NCBI GenBank assembly: GCA_902527415.1 | Contig: CABZPD010000001.1 | Location: 1 to 64,000, forward strand | Length of the DNA: 64,000 nt | Direction of reading: 5' to 3' | Source: an uncultured Pelagibacteraceae bacterium | GTDB lineage: Bacteria > Pseudomonadota > Alphaproteobacteria > Pelagibacterales > Pelagibacteraceae | Part shown: positions 45,852 through 56,654 of the stretch, piece by piece | How positions within the stretch are numbered: position 1 is the stretch's first letter | Layout of the letters: every line of letters begins with the position of its first letter | Program-made: the position numbers and the translations under genes | Notes under the pieces: generated by a model | The model's database searches: none | Seen by the model: the letters and a program-made list of their open reading frames with translations, nothing else | What the model was told of the DNA's origin: nothing

Positions 45852-47924
45852 TTATTCAGCAGCTTGTTTCATAGAAAGTTTAACTTTACCTCTATCGAAA
45901 CCAATCACTTTAACTTTAACTTCGTCACCTTCTTTGACAACGTCAGTAACTTTAGCTACTCTTTTATCTGCTAGTTCTGAGATATGAACTAGTCCATCCT
46001 GTTTTCCTAAGAAATTAACAAATGCACCAAACTCCATAATCTTCATTACTTTACCTGAATAAATTTTGTTTAATTCAGCTTTTGCAGTGATGTCTTTAAT
46101 CATTTGCATTGCAATGTTTCTAGACTCCTCATCAGGAGCAGCAACTGTTACTAAACCTTCGTCATTTACATCTACTTTCGCACCTGATTTTTCAACTATT
46201 TCTCTGATTGTTGCACCACCTTTTCCAATTACTGCAGCAATGTCTTTTTTATCTACATTGACCTGTTCCATTTTTGGAGTGTGTTTTCCAACATCAGATC
46301 TTGAAGCTGATAATGCTTTATTCATTTCACCTAAGATATGAACTCTTCCATCTTTAGCTTGGCTTAAAGCCTGCTCCATAATTTCAAATGTAATACCTGT
46401 AATTTTGATATCCATTTGAAGAGAAGTAATCCCATCTTTAGTTCCAGCAACTTTAAAGTCCATATCACCCAGGTGATCTTCGTCACCTAAAATATCTGAT
46501 AGAACACTGAAATCTTCTCCTTCTTTAATTAATCCCATTGCAATACCTGCAACTGGCTCTTTTATTGGTACTCCAGCATCCATTAATGCTAAAGAAGTTC
46601 CACAAACAGTAGCCATTGAAGAAGAGCCATTAGACTCAGTAATCTCTGAAACTACTCTAAAAGTATATGGAAATGCTTCTTTTGTAGGCAATGAAGAGTT
46701 GATTGCTCTCCATGCTAATTTACCATGTCCAATTTCTCTTCTACCAGTTCCAATTCTTCCAGTTTCTCCAACTGAAAAAGGAGGAAAATTATAGTGAAGC
46801 ATAAATCGCTCTCTTTGTAATCCATCTAAACTTTCAATTCTTTGCTCGTCATCAGATGTTCCTAAAGTTGCTACAACAATTGCTTGGGTTTCTCCTCTAG
46901 TAAATAAAGCGGAACCATGTGCTCTTGGTAAAACGCCCACTTCACATTCAATAGGTCTTACATCTGACAATCCTCGACCATCAATTCTATTTTTATTTTT
47001 TAGAATATCAGTCCTAACAATTGATTTTTCAAGATTTTTTAACTGACTGTTAACATCAAGATCTGTGTAGTTTTCATCTTCCTCATAAAGCTTTTTAGCT
47101 TTATCAGTAATCTCTGAAATCTGATTTGATCTATCCTGTTTATCTCTTGTTGCAAAAGCTTTCTTAAGATCTTCCGTAAAAGTTTCCTCAAGTTTTTTCT
47201 TAACTTCTGATAAATCTTTCTTTTCAACAGTCCACTCAGGTTTTCTACATTCTTTTGCAAGTTCCTCGATCATTTCAATTACTGGAACAAATCCTTCATG
47301 TCCAAATTTAACTGCATTTAACATTTCTTCTTCTGTTAAACCACTTGCTTCAGACTCAACCATAAGCACAGCATCTTTTGTACCTGCTACAACTAGATCT
47401 AATTTTGATTTTTCTAATTCTGCTTTAGATGGGTTTAAAACATATTTTCCATCTACAAAACCAACTCTTGAAGCACCTACAGGACCCATAAATGGCATTC
47501 CTGATATAGCTAAAGCTGCTGAAGATGCAGTAATTGACAAAATATCTGGTTCATTTTCTTTATCGTATGAAATTACTGTTGGTAATAACTGTACTTCATT
47601 TTTAAATTCATCAGGAAACAAAGGTCTGATTGGTCTATCAATTAATCTAGAGATTAATGTTTCACTTTCAGTTGGTCTTGCTTCTCTTTTAAAATATCCA
47701 CCTGGAATTTTTCCAGCTGCATAATATTTTTCTTGGTAATTTACAGATAATGGAAAGTAATCCATTTCAGGATTTACTTTTTTTGCTCCCACTACTGTTG
47801 CTAGTACGACTGTCTCTCCACATGTTGCGATTATTGCACCGTCTGCCTGTCTTGCTACTTTACCTGTTTCTAAACTTATCTTCTTTCCCGCTACTTCAAT
47901 TTCCTTCTTGTATACTTTAAACAT
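45852..47924 (-). CDS. pnp: Polyribonucleotide nucleotidyltransferase
   Basis: RNase PH repeats ([16 protein letters not shown]), KH and S1 domains. Confidence 0.98.
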   Translation of the reverse strand: MFKVYKKEIEVAGKKISLETGKVARQADGAIIATCGETVVLATVVGAKKVNPEMDYFPLSVNYQEKYYAAGKIPGGYFKREARPTESETLISRLIDRPIRPLFPDEFKNEVQLLPTVISYDKENEPDILSITASSAALAISGMPFMGPVGASRVGFVDGKYVLNPSKAELEKSKLDLVVAGTKDAVLMVESEASGLTEEEMLNAVKFGHEGFVPVIEMIEELAKECRKPEWTVEKKDLSEVKKKLEETFTEDLKKAFATRDKQDRSNQISEITDKAKKLYEEDENYTDLDVNSQLKNLEKSIVRTDILKNKNRIDGRGLSDVRPIECEVGVLPRAHGSALFTRGETQAIVVATLGTSDDEQRIESLDGLQRERFMLHYNFPPFSVGETGRIGTGRREIGHGKLAWRAINSSLPTKEAFPYTFRVVSEITESNGSSSMATVCGTSLALMDAGVPIKEPVAGIAMGLIKEGEDFSVLSDILGDEDHLGDMDFKVAGTKDGITSLQMDIKITGITFEIMEQALSQAKDGRVHILGEMNKALSASRSDVGKHTPKMEQVNVDKKDIAAVIGKGGATIREIVEKSGAKVDVNDEGLVTVAAPDEESRNIAMQMIKDITAKAELNKIYSGKVMKIMEFGAFVNFLGKQDGLVHISELADKRVAKVTDVVKEGDEVKVKVIGFDRGKVKLSMKQAAE

Positions 47925-47976
47925 TTCATTTCCATTTCGTTTCGTTCGTTTCGTTCCATTCCGTTCTATCTATCTT
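47925..47976 (-). repeat. Low-complexity purine-rich pnp leader with ACGAA/GGAA iterations
   Basis: Minus strand GAACGGAATGGAACGAAACGAACGAAACGAAATGGAAATGAA directly before pnp ATG. Confidence 0.6.
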
Positions 47977-47981
47977 GATTT

Positions 47982-48230
47982 CTACTTTCTTAAATTCAAT
48001 TTCGACAGTACATTTTTGTAAGAATCCATTTTATTTTTCTTAAGGTATTCTAACAATTTCTTTCTTCTATTTACCGCTCTCAACAATCCAACAGATGAAT
48101 GTTTATCCTTTTTGAATTGCTTAATATGTTTAGAGAGAGTTTCAATTTTCTCTGTTAGCAAAGCTATCTGTATCTCTGAAGATCCAGTATCTTTATCGTG
48201 CATTGCTAATTCTTGTGCCTTTTTGTTCAT
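47982..48230 (-). CDS. rpsO: 30S ribosomal protein S15
   Basis: DTGSSEIQIALLTEKIETLSKHIKQFKKDKHSSVGLL. Confidence 0.97.
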   Translation of the reverse strand: MNKKAQELAMHDKDTGSSEIQIALLTEKIETLSKHIKQFKKDKHSSVGLLRAVNRRKKLLEYLKKNKMDSYKNVLSKLNLRK

Positions 48231-48242
48231 GCCTCTTTCTTC

Positions 48243-48611
48243 CTATTTATTTGTTTGTTTTATTAAGTTTTCTATTTTTTCCGCATACTCAAAAGATTCG
48301 TCTTTTCTAAAAAGTAATTTTGGTAAAAATTTCATGACCACTTTTTGTGATAAAATTTTTCTAATTAAAAACGAGTATTCCTTTAAAACATTAATTGTTT
48401 CCTCTGCATCTTTTCCACCTAATGGAAGAACATATGCTTTAGCAATTTTTAAATCTGGACTCATTCTAACCTCAGTAACAGTTATTGTATTTGTTTCTAA
48501 ATTGGGCACCTTAGCCTCATTTCTTATAAAAATCATGCTTAAAGACTGTTTGATCATTTCTCCTACTCTAAGCTGTCTTTGAGATACCGGTTTTCCTATT
48601 CTATCTGCCAT
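48243..48611 (-). CDS. rbfA: Ribosome-binding factor A
   Basis: SQRQLRVGEMIKQSLS, TVTEVRMSPDLKIAKAYV. Confidence 0.94.
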   Translation of the reverse strand: MADRIGKPVSQRQLRVGEMIKQSLSMIFIRNEAKVPNLETNTITVTEVRMSPDLKIAKAYVLPLGGKDAEETINVLKEYSFLIRKILSQKVVMKFLPKLLFRKDESFEYAEKIENLIKQTNK

Positions 48612-50830
48612 TAAATTGACCTCTCTGTAGATGTAACACTAAAAGCTTCTATTGTGTCATTTTTTTGGAAATCCATATAATCTTTAACTGTAATGCCACA
48701 TTCTTGACCACCACTTACCTGTTTTACCTGATTTTTTTCTCTAAATATTGATGAAACTTTTCCAGTATAAATGATAGCACCGTCCCTAATAATTCTAACA
48801 TCTGAAGTACTATTAATTTCTCCTTCAGTTACTTTTGAACCTGCAACTTTTCCAGCACCTGAGACTTTAAATATTTCCAAGATTTGTGCTGTACCAGTAA
48901 TTGTTTCTTGGACATCAGGTGCCAATAATCCTGACATTCTTTGTTTAATATAATCTAAAACTTCATAAATAATATTGTATGAGGATATTTTTATTTTTTC
49001 ATTTTCAGCAAGTTTTTTTGCTTCTTTGCTTGGTTTAACATTGAAGGCTATTAATACTGCGTTCGATGCTTTTGCTAATGTAACGTCAGTCTCTGTTACC
49101 ATTCCAATATCTGCTAAAATTATTTTAGGTTTGACTTCATCATGCTTAATTTGGCTAATTGCATTTTTAATTGCTTCTGATGATCCATGTACATCAGACT
49201 TAATAATTAAATTTAATTCTTCTGTGGATTTATCTGAGAAAGCAGAGTCTTGAGTTGCAAAAGTTAGTGGATTTTTTCCATCTTTACTTTCTTGAGCTCT
49301 GTTTTCACTCAATGTCTTGGCCTCTTTTTCTGTATCTAGTACAATAAAATCATCACCAGCTTTTGCCGCACCATTTATTCCTAAAATTTCAACAGGTGTT
49401 GAAGGTAATGCTTCATTGATATTTTTACCTTTATCATTAATAATAGCTCTTACTTTTCCCCACTTTAAACCACTTACAAAAAAATCACCTCTCTTGAGAG
49501 TTCCGGTGGTAATAATTATATTTGCTACTGGACCTCTACCAACATCAATTTTAGACTCTAAGACTATACCTGTAGCTTTAGATTCATAATCTGTTTTAAG
49601 ATCTAAAATCTCTGCTTGAAGTATTATAGACTCAACTAATTTATCTAAGTTTTGTTTTGTTTTAGTCGAAATTTCAACCATTAACGTATCACCAGATAAA
49701 TCTTCAGCGATCAATTCATGTTCTAATAATTGATTTTTTATTTTCTGAGGATCTGCCTCTGGTAAATCACATTTATTTATTGCTACAACTATTGGAACAT
49801 TTGCAGCTTTAGCATGTTTAATAGACTCAACTGTTTGAGGTTTAACCCCATCATCAGCAGCGACTACTAAAACAACTACGTCTGTTAATTTTGATCCTCT
49901 TGCTCTCATTTCTGTAAATGCAGCATGACCTGGGGTATCAATAAATGTTAATTTATTGTCCTGGCTTTCAATTTGATAAGCTCCAATGTGTTGGGTTATT
50001 CCACCAAATTCTCCTGAAACCACGTTTGCACTTCTTAGCACATCTAGTACTGATGTTTTGCCATGATCGACATGACCCATTACAGTAACTATTGGTGGTC
50101 GATTTTTTAAATTTTCTGTTCTTGAAGCTTTTATTTTTTGAATTATTTCTTCTGCTTTCTCTTCCCTAATTGGATTATGACCAAATTCTTTAACTAAATA
50201 TTCTGCAGTATCTGCAGCTAATGTTTGATTGATGGTCACAGTAACACCCATACCAAATAAATGCTTAATTACATTGCTTGATTGTTCAGCCATTCTATTT
50301 GCAAGTTCTCTTACTGTGATTGCTTCAGGAATATTGACATTTCTTTTAATCGGTTTTGAATTTTCTTGAATATCATCTTTTGTAGCATTTTTAATTTCTT
50401 TTTGTCTTGCTCTCTTTACTGATGCTAAACTTCTTTGTTTTGCATCAATCTCATCACTTAGTGCTCTTGATACAGTTAACTTTAACTCTCTCTTCTTTGT
50501 TCCTGCTTTTAAAGTTTTTCTATCTTTGTTTTCACTATCTCCTTTAAGTCGTTTAGTAGCTCTTTGCTCTGCTAGTTTTCTCTTTTCAAAATCGTTTGTT
50601 ATAGGGGGTGATTTAGAACTAAATGAAGGTTTTAATGGTGTTCCTCTGTTGAAAGTTGAGGTTGTTCTTGGCTTATTTGTAGTAGATCTAAGTGATCCTC
50701 CTCTACTCGAGAATTTTCCAGTTTGTTTTTCAATTACTACAGAATTTTTTCCTTGTGATTTAGCAATCTCAATGTTTTTGATTGATTTTTTGGCTGAGCC
50801 TGAAATTGTTAATTTTGTTTTTTTCTCCAT
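48611..50830 (-). CDS. infB: Translation initiation factor IF-2
   Basis: VTVMGHVDHGKTSVLDVLR, FIDTPGHAAFTEMRARG. Confidence 0.98.
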   Translation of the reverse strand: MEKKTKLTISGSAKKSIKNIEIAKSQGKNSVVIEKQTGKFSSRGGSLRSTTNKPRTTSTFNRGTPLKPSFSSKSPPITNDFEKRKLAEQRATKRLKGDSENKDRKTLKAGTKKRELKLTVSRALSDEIDAKQRSLASVKRARQKEIKNATKDDIQENSKPIKRNVNIPEAITVRELANRMAEQSSNVIKHLFGMGVTVTINQTLAADTAEYLVKEFGHNPIREEKAEEIIQKIKASRTENLKNRPPIVTVMGHVDHGKTSVLDVLRSANVVSGEFGGITQHIGAYQIESQDNKLTFIDTPGHAAFTEMRARGSKLTDVVVLVVAADDGVKPQTVESIKHAKAANVPIVVAINKCDLPEADPQKIKNQLLEHELIAEDLSGDTLMVEISTKTKQNLDKLVESIILQAEILDLKTDYESKATGIVLESKIDVGRGPVANIIITTGTLKRGDFFVSGLKWGKVRAIINDKGKNINEALPSTPVEILGINGAAKAGDDFIVLDTEKEAKTLSENRAQESKDGKNPLTFATQDSAFSDKSTEELNLIIKSDVHGSSEAIKNAISQIKHDEVKPKIILADIGMVTETDVTLAKASNAVLIAFNVKPSKEAKKLAENEKIKISSYNIIYEVLDYIKQRMSGLLAPDVQETITGTAQILEIFKVSGAGKVAGSKVTEGEINSTSDVRIIRDGAIIYTGKVSSIFREKNQVKQVSGGQECGITVKDYMDFQKNDTIEAFSVTSTERSI

Positions 50831-50840
50831 ACCTCATCAC

Positions 50841-52394
50841 TCAATCTTTATAAACAATGTTTCTGGCAGACATAATTAGTTCATCCGCTTCTTCTTTAGA
50901 TAAAGCAAAATCTTCCAGATAACCTTGGATTTTCACTCTCTCACCTTTAACCACGTCATAACCACCAGTTAATTCATCAGATGCTAAGTCTGCAAAATCT
51001 TCCAAACTTAAAATTTTTTGTTCACCAAGTGTAACTAACATTCCTGGTGTTAATCCCTTTAAATTAATCAAGGCATCTTCCAGACCTAATTCTTTAATTC
51101 TTTGAGAAATATCCTCTTGATCCTTTTCATGAAACTCTTTAGCTCTTTCTATCAGTGCATTAGCTGTATCTTCTTCTATACCTTCAATCTTCATTAAATT
51201 TTCAGCTGAACTATCTTTGATGTCATCGATAGTTGAAAAACCTTCAGCAACAAGTAACTGACCCAACGTTTCATCTAACTCTAAATTTTTTACAAAGTTC
51301 TCTGTTTTTTCTTTAAATTCTGTTTGTCTCCGTTCAGAGTCTTCTGCATCTGTCATTATATTAATTTCATAATTTAAGAGTTTTGTCGCAAGTCTTACAT
51401 TTTGTCCTCTTCTTCCAATTGCTTTACTTAAATTTTCCTCAGTAAGAATTACATCAAGTTTTTTTCTTTCACTATCAACATTAACTCTTTGTACTTCAGC
51501 AGGGGATAACGCATTTGAAACCAAAATAGCTGGGTCTTCCGACCAATTAACTATATCAATTTTTTCTCCTTGAAGTTCATTTACAACAGCTTGAACTCTT
51601 GAACCTCTCATACCTACACAAGCACCTACTGGATCTAAGGATGTATCGACTGCTTTAACGCATATTTTAGCTCTACTTCCAGGATCTCTTGAGGAAGATT
51701 TAATTTCTATTAGTCCATCATAAATTTCGGGAACCTCTTGAACAAAAAGCTTTTCCATAAATTTAGGGTGAGCTCTAGATAGAAATATTTGTTGCCCTCT
51801 AGGTTCTCTTCTAACATCATAACAATAAGCTTTTATACGATCACCTGCTTTAATATTTTCACGAGGTATTAATTCATTTTTTTGAATTATTGCTTCAGTT
51901 CTTCCTAAATCAACAATTACATTTCCAAATTCTAATCTCTTTACAATTCCACTTAAAATTGACTCTTTCTTATCAATAAAATCATTAAATTGTCTTTCTC
52001 TTTCAGCTTCTCTTACATTAAAACTAATCACCTGCTTTGCGGTTTGCGCAGCTATTCTTCCAAAATCAAATGAAGGAAGTGGCTGTAATACCTCATCACC
52101 AATAGACTTATCTTTGTTTAATTCATTTAAATTAATTGCATCTTCCAATTTTATCTCTGTATTTGCATTTTCAGGATTTTCAGCAATTACCAATTTTCTA
52201 AAAAGTTCAATATCTCCATTGTCTCTATTGATAGAAACTTTAATTTCATTTTCCTGTCCAAATTTTGATTTTGCAGCTTTAGCAATACCTGTTTCCATAG
52301 AACTTATAATTAGTTCTTTATCAATTGATTTTTCTAAAGCTACAGCTTCAGCAATTCTTAATAATTCAAGTTTATCTGCTCTTTTATTTAACAT
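50841..52394 (-). CDS. nusA: Transcription termination/antitermination protein NusA
   Basis: MLNKRADKLELLRIAEAVALEKSIDKELIISSME; S1, KH domains; start refined to 52394. Confidence 0.97.
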   Translation of the reverse strand: MLNKRADKLELLRIAEAVALEKSIDKELIISSMETGIAKAAKSKFGQENEIKVSINRDNGDIELFRKLVIAENPENANTEIKLEDAINLNELNKDKSIGDEVLQPLPSFDFGRIAAQTAKQVISFNVREAERERQFNDFIDKKESILSGIVKRLEFGNVIVDLGRTEAIIQKNELIPRENIKAGDRIKAYCYDVRREPRGQQIFLSRAHPKFMEKLFVQEVPEIYDGLIEIKSSSRDPGSRAKICVKAVDTSLDPVGACVGMRGSRVQAVVNELQGEKIDIVNWSEDPAILVSNALSPAEVQRVNVDSERKKLDVILTEENLSKAIGRRGQNVRLATKLLNYEINIMTDAEDSERRQTEFKEKTENFVKNLELDETLGQLLVAEGFSTIDDIKDSSAENLMKIEGIEEDTANALIERAKEFHEKDQEDISQRIKELGLEDALINLKGLTPGMLVTLGEQKILSLEDFADLASDELTGGYDVVKGERVKIQGYLEDFALSKEEADELIMSARNIVYKD

Positions 52395-52409
52395 AATTTT
52401 GTTTGCTCC

Positions 52410-52433
52410 AAAAAAAAATGGGCTAAAGCCCAT
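52410..52433 (-). terminator. Intrinsic terminator ATGGGCT-TT-AGCCCAT plus T-tract in the nusA leader
   Basis: 7-bp perfect stem followed by about 9 Ts on minus strand, ending 16 nt before the nusA ATG. Confidence 0.85.
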
Positions 52434-52459
52434 TTTGTAAAGTCCAATAATGTAGTTGC

Positions 52460-52487
52460 AATATAGTAAAGTTTTTTTTTAATTCAA
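52460..52487 (-). promoter_or_regulatory. Candidate nusA promoter TTGAAT-N16-TATATT
   Basis: -35/-10-like hexamers at 52487-52482 and 52465-52460, after the metK stop. Confidence 0.5.
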
Positions 52488-52493
52488 CAGAAA

Positions 52494-53663
52494 CTATTTA
52501 GAAAAAAAGTTAGTTTTATCAGTTTTTTCCCACGAAAATGAACCATTTTCTTCAGGTGCTCTACCAAAATGACCATAGGCGGCTGTTTTTTCATATATTG
52601 GTTTATTTAAATGCAACATTTCTCTGATCCCTCTAGGGCTTAAATCAAAATTTTCTTTAATCTTTTCTACAACAAATTTATTTTTATCTAGATCGTTATC
52701 AAATAAATTAACATAAATAGAAAGTGGTTTTGATACACCAATTGCATAAGCTAACTGAATCAAACATTTGTCAGAAATTTTTGAACCAACAACATTTTTA
52801 GCAATATATCTTGCCGCATAAGCAGCTGATCTGTCAACTTTTGTTGGATCTTTTCCTGAAAAAGCACCTCCACCATGAGGTGCAGCACCACCATATGTAT
52901 CAACAATAATTTTTCTACCCGTAAGACCGCAATCTCCATCAGGACCACCAATTACAAAATTTCCTGTTGGATTTACATAAAACTCATCCTCACTGAAGCC
53001 ATTGAGAAAATTCTCAGGAATAGATTTTAACATATAAGGTCTTAATAAATCTCTGACTTGCGATTGATTAACATCTGGTGAATGTTGTGAAGAGATAACC
53101 ACAGATTTTACTTTTGAAGGTTTTCCATCAACATACTCGAATGTTACCTGGCTTTTTGAATCTGGTTCAATATTTTTTAACTTTCCTGACTTTCTGTCTT
53201 CCGCCATCAATCTTAAAATTTTATGAGAATAATGAATTGGTGCTGGCATTAAAACATCTGTTTCATTACATGCGTATCCAAACATAATACCTTGATCTCC
53301 AGCTCCTTCATCTTTATTACCAGAGGAGTCTACACCCATAGCAATATCAGCTGATTGGGAATGTAAATGACTTTCAATTTTTGTGGCTTCTTTCCAGGTA
53401 AAGCCTTCTTGGTCATAGCCAATATCTTTTATACAATTTCTTACTTTTTCAATTAATTCATCTTTTTTAATTTCTGGTCCCCTTACTTCACCAGCTAAAA
53501 CAACTTTATTTGTAGTAGTTAGTGTTTCGCAGGCAACTCTAGAATATGGATCTCTAGAAATAAAACTATCAACAACCATATCTGAAATCCTATCAGATAC
53601 TTTGTCTGGATGGCCTTCAGAGACAGACTCGCTTGTGAAAAGATAATTTTTTAAGTCACTCAT
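52494..53663 (-). CDS. metK: S-adenosylmethionine synthetase
   Basis: [51 protein letters not shown]. Confidence 0.98.
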   Translation of the reverse strand: MSDLKNYLFTSESVSEGHPDKVSDRISDMVVDSFISRDPYSRVACETLTTTNKVVLAGEVRGPEIKKDELIEKVRNCIKDIGYDQEGFTWKEATKIESHLHSQSADIAMGVDSSGNKDEGAGDQGIMFGYACNETDVLMPAPIHYSHKILRLMAEDRKSGKLKNIEPDSKSQVTFEYVDGKPSKVKSVVISSQHSPDVNQSQVRDLLRPYMLKSIPENFLNGFSEDEFYVNPTGNFVIGGPDGDCGLTGRKIIVDTYGGAAPHGGGAFSGKDPTKVDRSAAYAARYIAKNVVGSKISDKCLIQLAYAIGVSKPLSIYVNLFDNDLDKNKFVVEKIKENFDLSPRGIREMLHLNKPIYEKTAAYGHFGRAPEENGSFSWEKTDKTNFFSK

Positions 53664-55200
53664 TTCTAAGCTTCTTAAATGAAAATATCAAAAAAATATA
53701 CAATAAAATTATAAATCCAAAAATTTTGTTTCCAAATTTTGCAAATAGAGTTGTCTCGATTTTTTTTGACTCAATTAAATCAATATAACCTGATTTACTT
53801 ATATCAACTTTTTGTTCGATAACTCCTAGTGGATTAATAATTGCTGTTATACCATTATTTGCAGACCTTAAAACATATTTCCCACTTTCTATCGCTCTAA
53901 AAATACTATGAGTTAAATGTTGCTCTGGGCCAATTGATTTACCAAACCAACCATCTTCAGAAATATTTACAATATAATCAAAGTTACTGTTTGTAAAAAT
54001 TTTACCTGAATAAATTATCTCGTAACAAATAAGGGGCAATATTTTCACCGATAGGTTGTTATACCTCAGATCAATTATTTTTCTTTCTTCACCTTTTGAA
54101 TATGATTGGTAATCATTAGTAATTGTTTTTAAGCCAATACTTTTTAATAATTTTTCAAAAGGTAAAAATTCTCCAAAAGGGACAAGATTAATTTTGTTAT
54201 ATGAATTTATTACATTAAGGTCATGGTCAAAAATAGATAATGAATTAAAATATTTAATAGTTTTATTTTTATCTTCTTTGCTATTAATTCCAATTGCTAA
54301 TAAATGATTTTCGTTGAATTTATTTTCAAATAACCATTTGTATTCTTTTAGTTGGTCTTGCGAAATACCTGGAATAATACCTTCTGGCCAAATAAAAATT
54401 ATTTTTTGATTTTTTTTAGGAGAGCTGATTTCAATTAGCTCTTCTATTGCAGCTATTGGATCAATATTATTATAAAATCTATCTATGTCTATATTTGAAC
54501 TTAAAATTCTTAGTTTATAATCAAGTTTTCTTACCTGTTGATTATTAAATTTTTCTAAATTTTGTGAACCAAGTATATAAAATGACATTGTTGTAATAAG
54601 AAATGCAACACAAATACTAATATCTTTTTTATTCTCTCTTAAAATGAATATTGATGGGCTTGTAAACAATGAAATACAGAAAAGATTAAAGCTGTAAGTA
54701 CCTATGATTGACGTAATATTTAAAATTTCTATTTGATTAGAGAAACTATAAGCAATTAAATTCCAAGGAAAACCAGTTAGTATTGATCCTCGTATAAATT
54801 CTACTATTCCAAATATCAAAGAAAAAAGAAAAAATGAGCTCAAATTTTTATTTGGTTTTATAACTGCAAATAAATAAGCAACTAAACCATAAAACAAGGC
54901 CAAAAAACCAGGTATTAATAATATTGTAAAAGGTATTAAAAACTTAAAATTTTGATCAAACGTTAATGATATTGAGATCCAATATAAATTAATTACAAAA
55001 TAGCCAAACCCATATAACCAACCATAAAGAAAAAATATTTTTTTATTTTTAAAAAACTTAATTTTTTTTATTAAAAATATATAGAACAAACTAAAAGTTA
55101 AAAAATTTATTATAACATAATTAAATGGAGGTAAACTTAAGGAAGTAAGTGCTCCTAATAAAATTAAATAAATTAATTCAATATAAAATTTATTTTTCAA
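53656..55200 (-). CDS. lnt: Apolipoprotein N-acyltransferase
   Basis: Multi-TM N-term plus nitrilase domain: [43 protein letters not shown]. Confidence 0.95.
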   Translation of the reverse strand: MKNKFYIELIYLILLGALTSLSLPPFNYVIINFLTFSLFYIFLIKKIKFFKNKKIFFLYGWLYGFGYFVINLYWISISLTFDQNFKFLIPFTILLIPGFLALFYGLVAYLFAVIKPNKNLSSFFLFSLIFGIVEFIRGSILTGFPWNLIAYSFSNQIEILNITSIIGTYSFNLFCISLFTSPSIFILRENKKDISICVAFLITTMSFYILGSQNLEKFNNQQVRKLDYKLRILSSNIDIDRFYNNIDPIAAIEELIEISSPKKNQKIIFIWPEGIIPGISQDQLKEYKWLFENKFNENHLLAIGINSKEDKNKTIKYFNSLSIFDHDLNVINSYNKINLVPFGEFLPFEKLLKSIGLKTITNDYQSYSKGEERKIIDLRYNNLSVKILPLICYEIIYSGKIFTNSNFDYIVNISEDGWFGKSIGPEQHLTHSIFRAIESGKYVLRSANNGITAIINPLGVIEQKVDISKSGYIDLIESKKIETTLFAKFGNKIFGFIILLYIFLIFSFKKLRNE

Positions 55201-55201
55201 T

Positions 55202-55663
55202 TTAAATTATTTTTGATTGTACAGATTTAAATATTAGATTTTCCTCTTTTAACATTTTGGAATAATCTTTATTTTTTTTATGATCAAAACCCAAAAGATG
55301 AAGAAAACCATGTATAAATATTTTAGCAACTTTTTCTTTAAAAGATTTTAAATCTTGTGATCTTGGTTGGTCTAGATAATTATAACTAATGATAATGTCT
55401 CCAAGATAAGTGTTTTTTTTTATTTTTATTTTTTTATCCAATGGAAAAGATAAAATATCGGTAGATTTATTTTTTTTTCTGAAAACATTATTTAATTTTT
55501 TAATATTCTTATTATTTGAAAGTAATAGTGTGAAGGTTACTTTTTTATTCAAAAATTTATATTTTTTTGGAAAAGCTTTACATATTTTTTTAAAAAAAAT
55601 GTCCTTATTTTTTAGTCTTTTTGACCAAGCCTTCTCCTCGGAGAAGACATTAATACTAATCAT
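55202..55663 (-). CDS. ybeY: Endoribonuclease YbeY
   Basis: ADILSFPL-like, IFIHGFLHLLGFDHKKNKD. Confidence 0.94.
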   Translation of the reverse strand: MISINVFSEEKAWSKRLKNKDIFFKKICKAFPKKYKFLNKKVTFTLLLSNNKNIKKLNNVFRKKNKSTDILSFPLDKKIKIKKNTYLGDIIISYNYLDQPRSQDLKSFKEKVAKIFIHGFLHLLGFDHKKNKDYSKMLKEENLIFKSVQSKII

Positions 55664-56651
55664 TATTTGAGTATGCTTTGACTATTTTAGAAACAAGTGG
55701 ATGTCTGACTACATCTGAATGATCAAAATCAACTATGGATATTTCCTTTAAATGCCCTAGTAACTCTTTTGATCTAACTAATCCTGACATGCTTTTATTT
55801 GGTAAATCAATTTGAGATGGGTCACCATTTACAACAATTTTAGAATTTTCTCCAATACGTGTTAAAAACATTTTTATCTGAGTATCCGTAGCATTTTGTG
55901 CTTCATCTAAAATTGCAAAGGAATTTTTTAGAGTTCTACCTCTCATAAAAGCTAAAGGTGCAATTTCTATATCTCCAATCTCAATCATTCTTTGTATTTT
56001 TTCAAAGTCAAAGAGATCATATAAAGAATCATATAAAGGTCTAAGATAAGGGTCTACTTTTTCCTTCATATCACCAGGTAAAAATCCCAAACGCTCGCCT
56101 GCTTCTACAGCTGGTCTTGAAAGAATAATTCTCTCAATCTTTTTTTCTAAAAGCATAGTTAGACCTACAGCGACTGCCAGAAAAGTTTTTCCAGTTCCTG
56201 CTGGCCCAGCTGAAATTACAATATCACTCTCCCTCAAAGCTCTCACATAGCTTTTTTGTTTTTCAGACCTAGGAATTATAGATTTCTTGGGAGTTTTGAT
56301 AATATCTGTAACATTATTATTTTTTACTTTTTCATTAATCATAAAGTTATCAACTGATGAAAATATATCTTTATTCTCTATACTTCCATTATTAATAAAC
56401 TGATTAGCCAAAAATTGAATAGCATTTTTAATTTTTTCATTTTTTTCAGGCGTTGATTTAATTAAAATTGAATTTCCCCTTGAATATAAGCTGCAATTTG
56501 TAATTTTTTCTAATTCTTGTAAATTTTTATTAAATTCCCCAACAACACCCATCAACAAGTTATTATCATGAAATATAACACTTAAAGAATTGTTATCTGA
56601 ATAAACAAATTTTAAAGACTGATCGATATTTTTTTTAGTTATTCCACTCAA
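55656..56651 (-). CDS. phoH: PhoH-like protein
   Basis: ISAGPAGTGKTFLAVAVGL, RPAVEAGERLGFLPGDMKEK. Confidence 0.95.
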   Translation of the reverse strand: MSGITKKNIDQSLKFVYSDNNSLSVIFHDNNLLMGVVGEFNKNLQELEKITNCSLYSRGNSILIKSTPEKNEKIKNAIQFLANQFINNGSIENKDIFSSVDNFMINEKVKNNNVTDIIKTPKKSIIPRSEKQKSYVRALRESDIVISAGPAGTGKTFLAVAVGLTMLLEKKIERIILSRPAVEAGERLGFLPGDMKEKVDPYLRPLYDSLYDLFDFEKIQRMIEIGDIEIAPLAFMRGRTLKNSFAILDEAQNATDTQIKMFLTRIGENSKIVVNGDPSQIDLPNKSMSGLVRSKELLGHLKEISIVDFDHSDVVRHPLVSKIVKAYSNND

Positions 56652-56654
56652 ATT

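Noticed and set aside
52395-52433. N-terminal extension of nusA (MGFSPFFFGANKI)
   Set aside because: Translated from the intrinsic terminator hairpin; true start is MLNKRADKLELL at 52394.
53656-53700. SAM riboswitch upstream of metK
   Set aside because: metK start overlaps the lnt end; no leader is available for a riboswitch.
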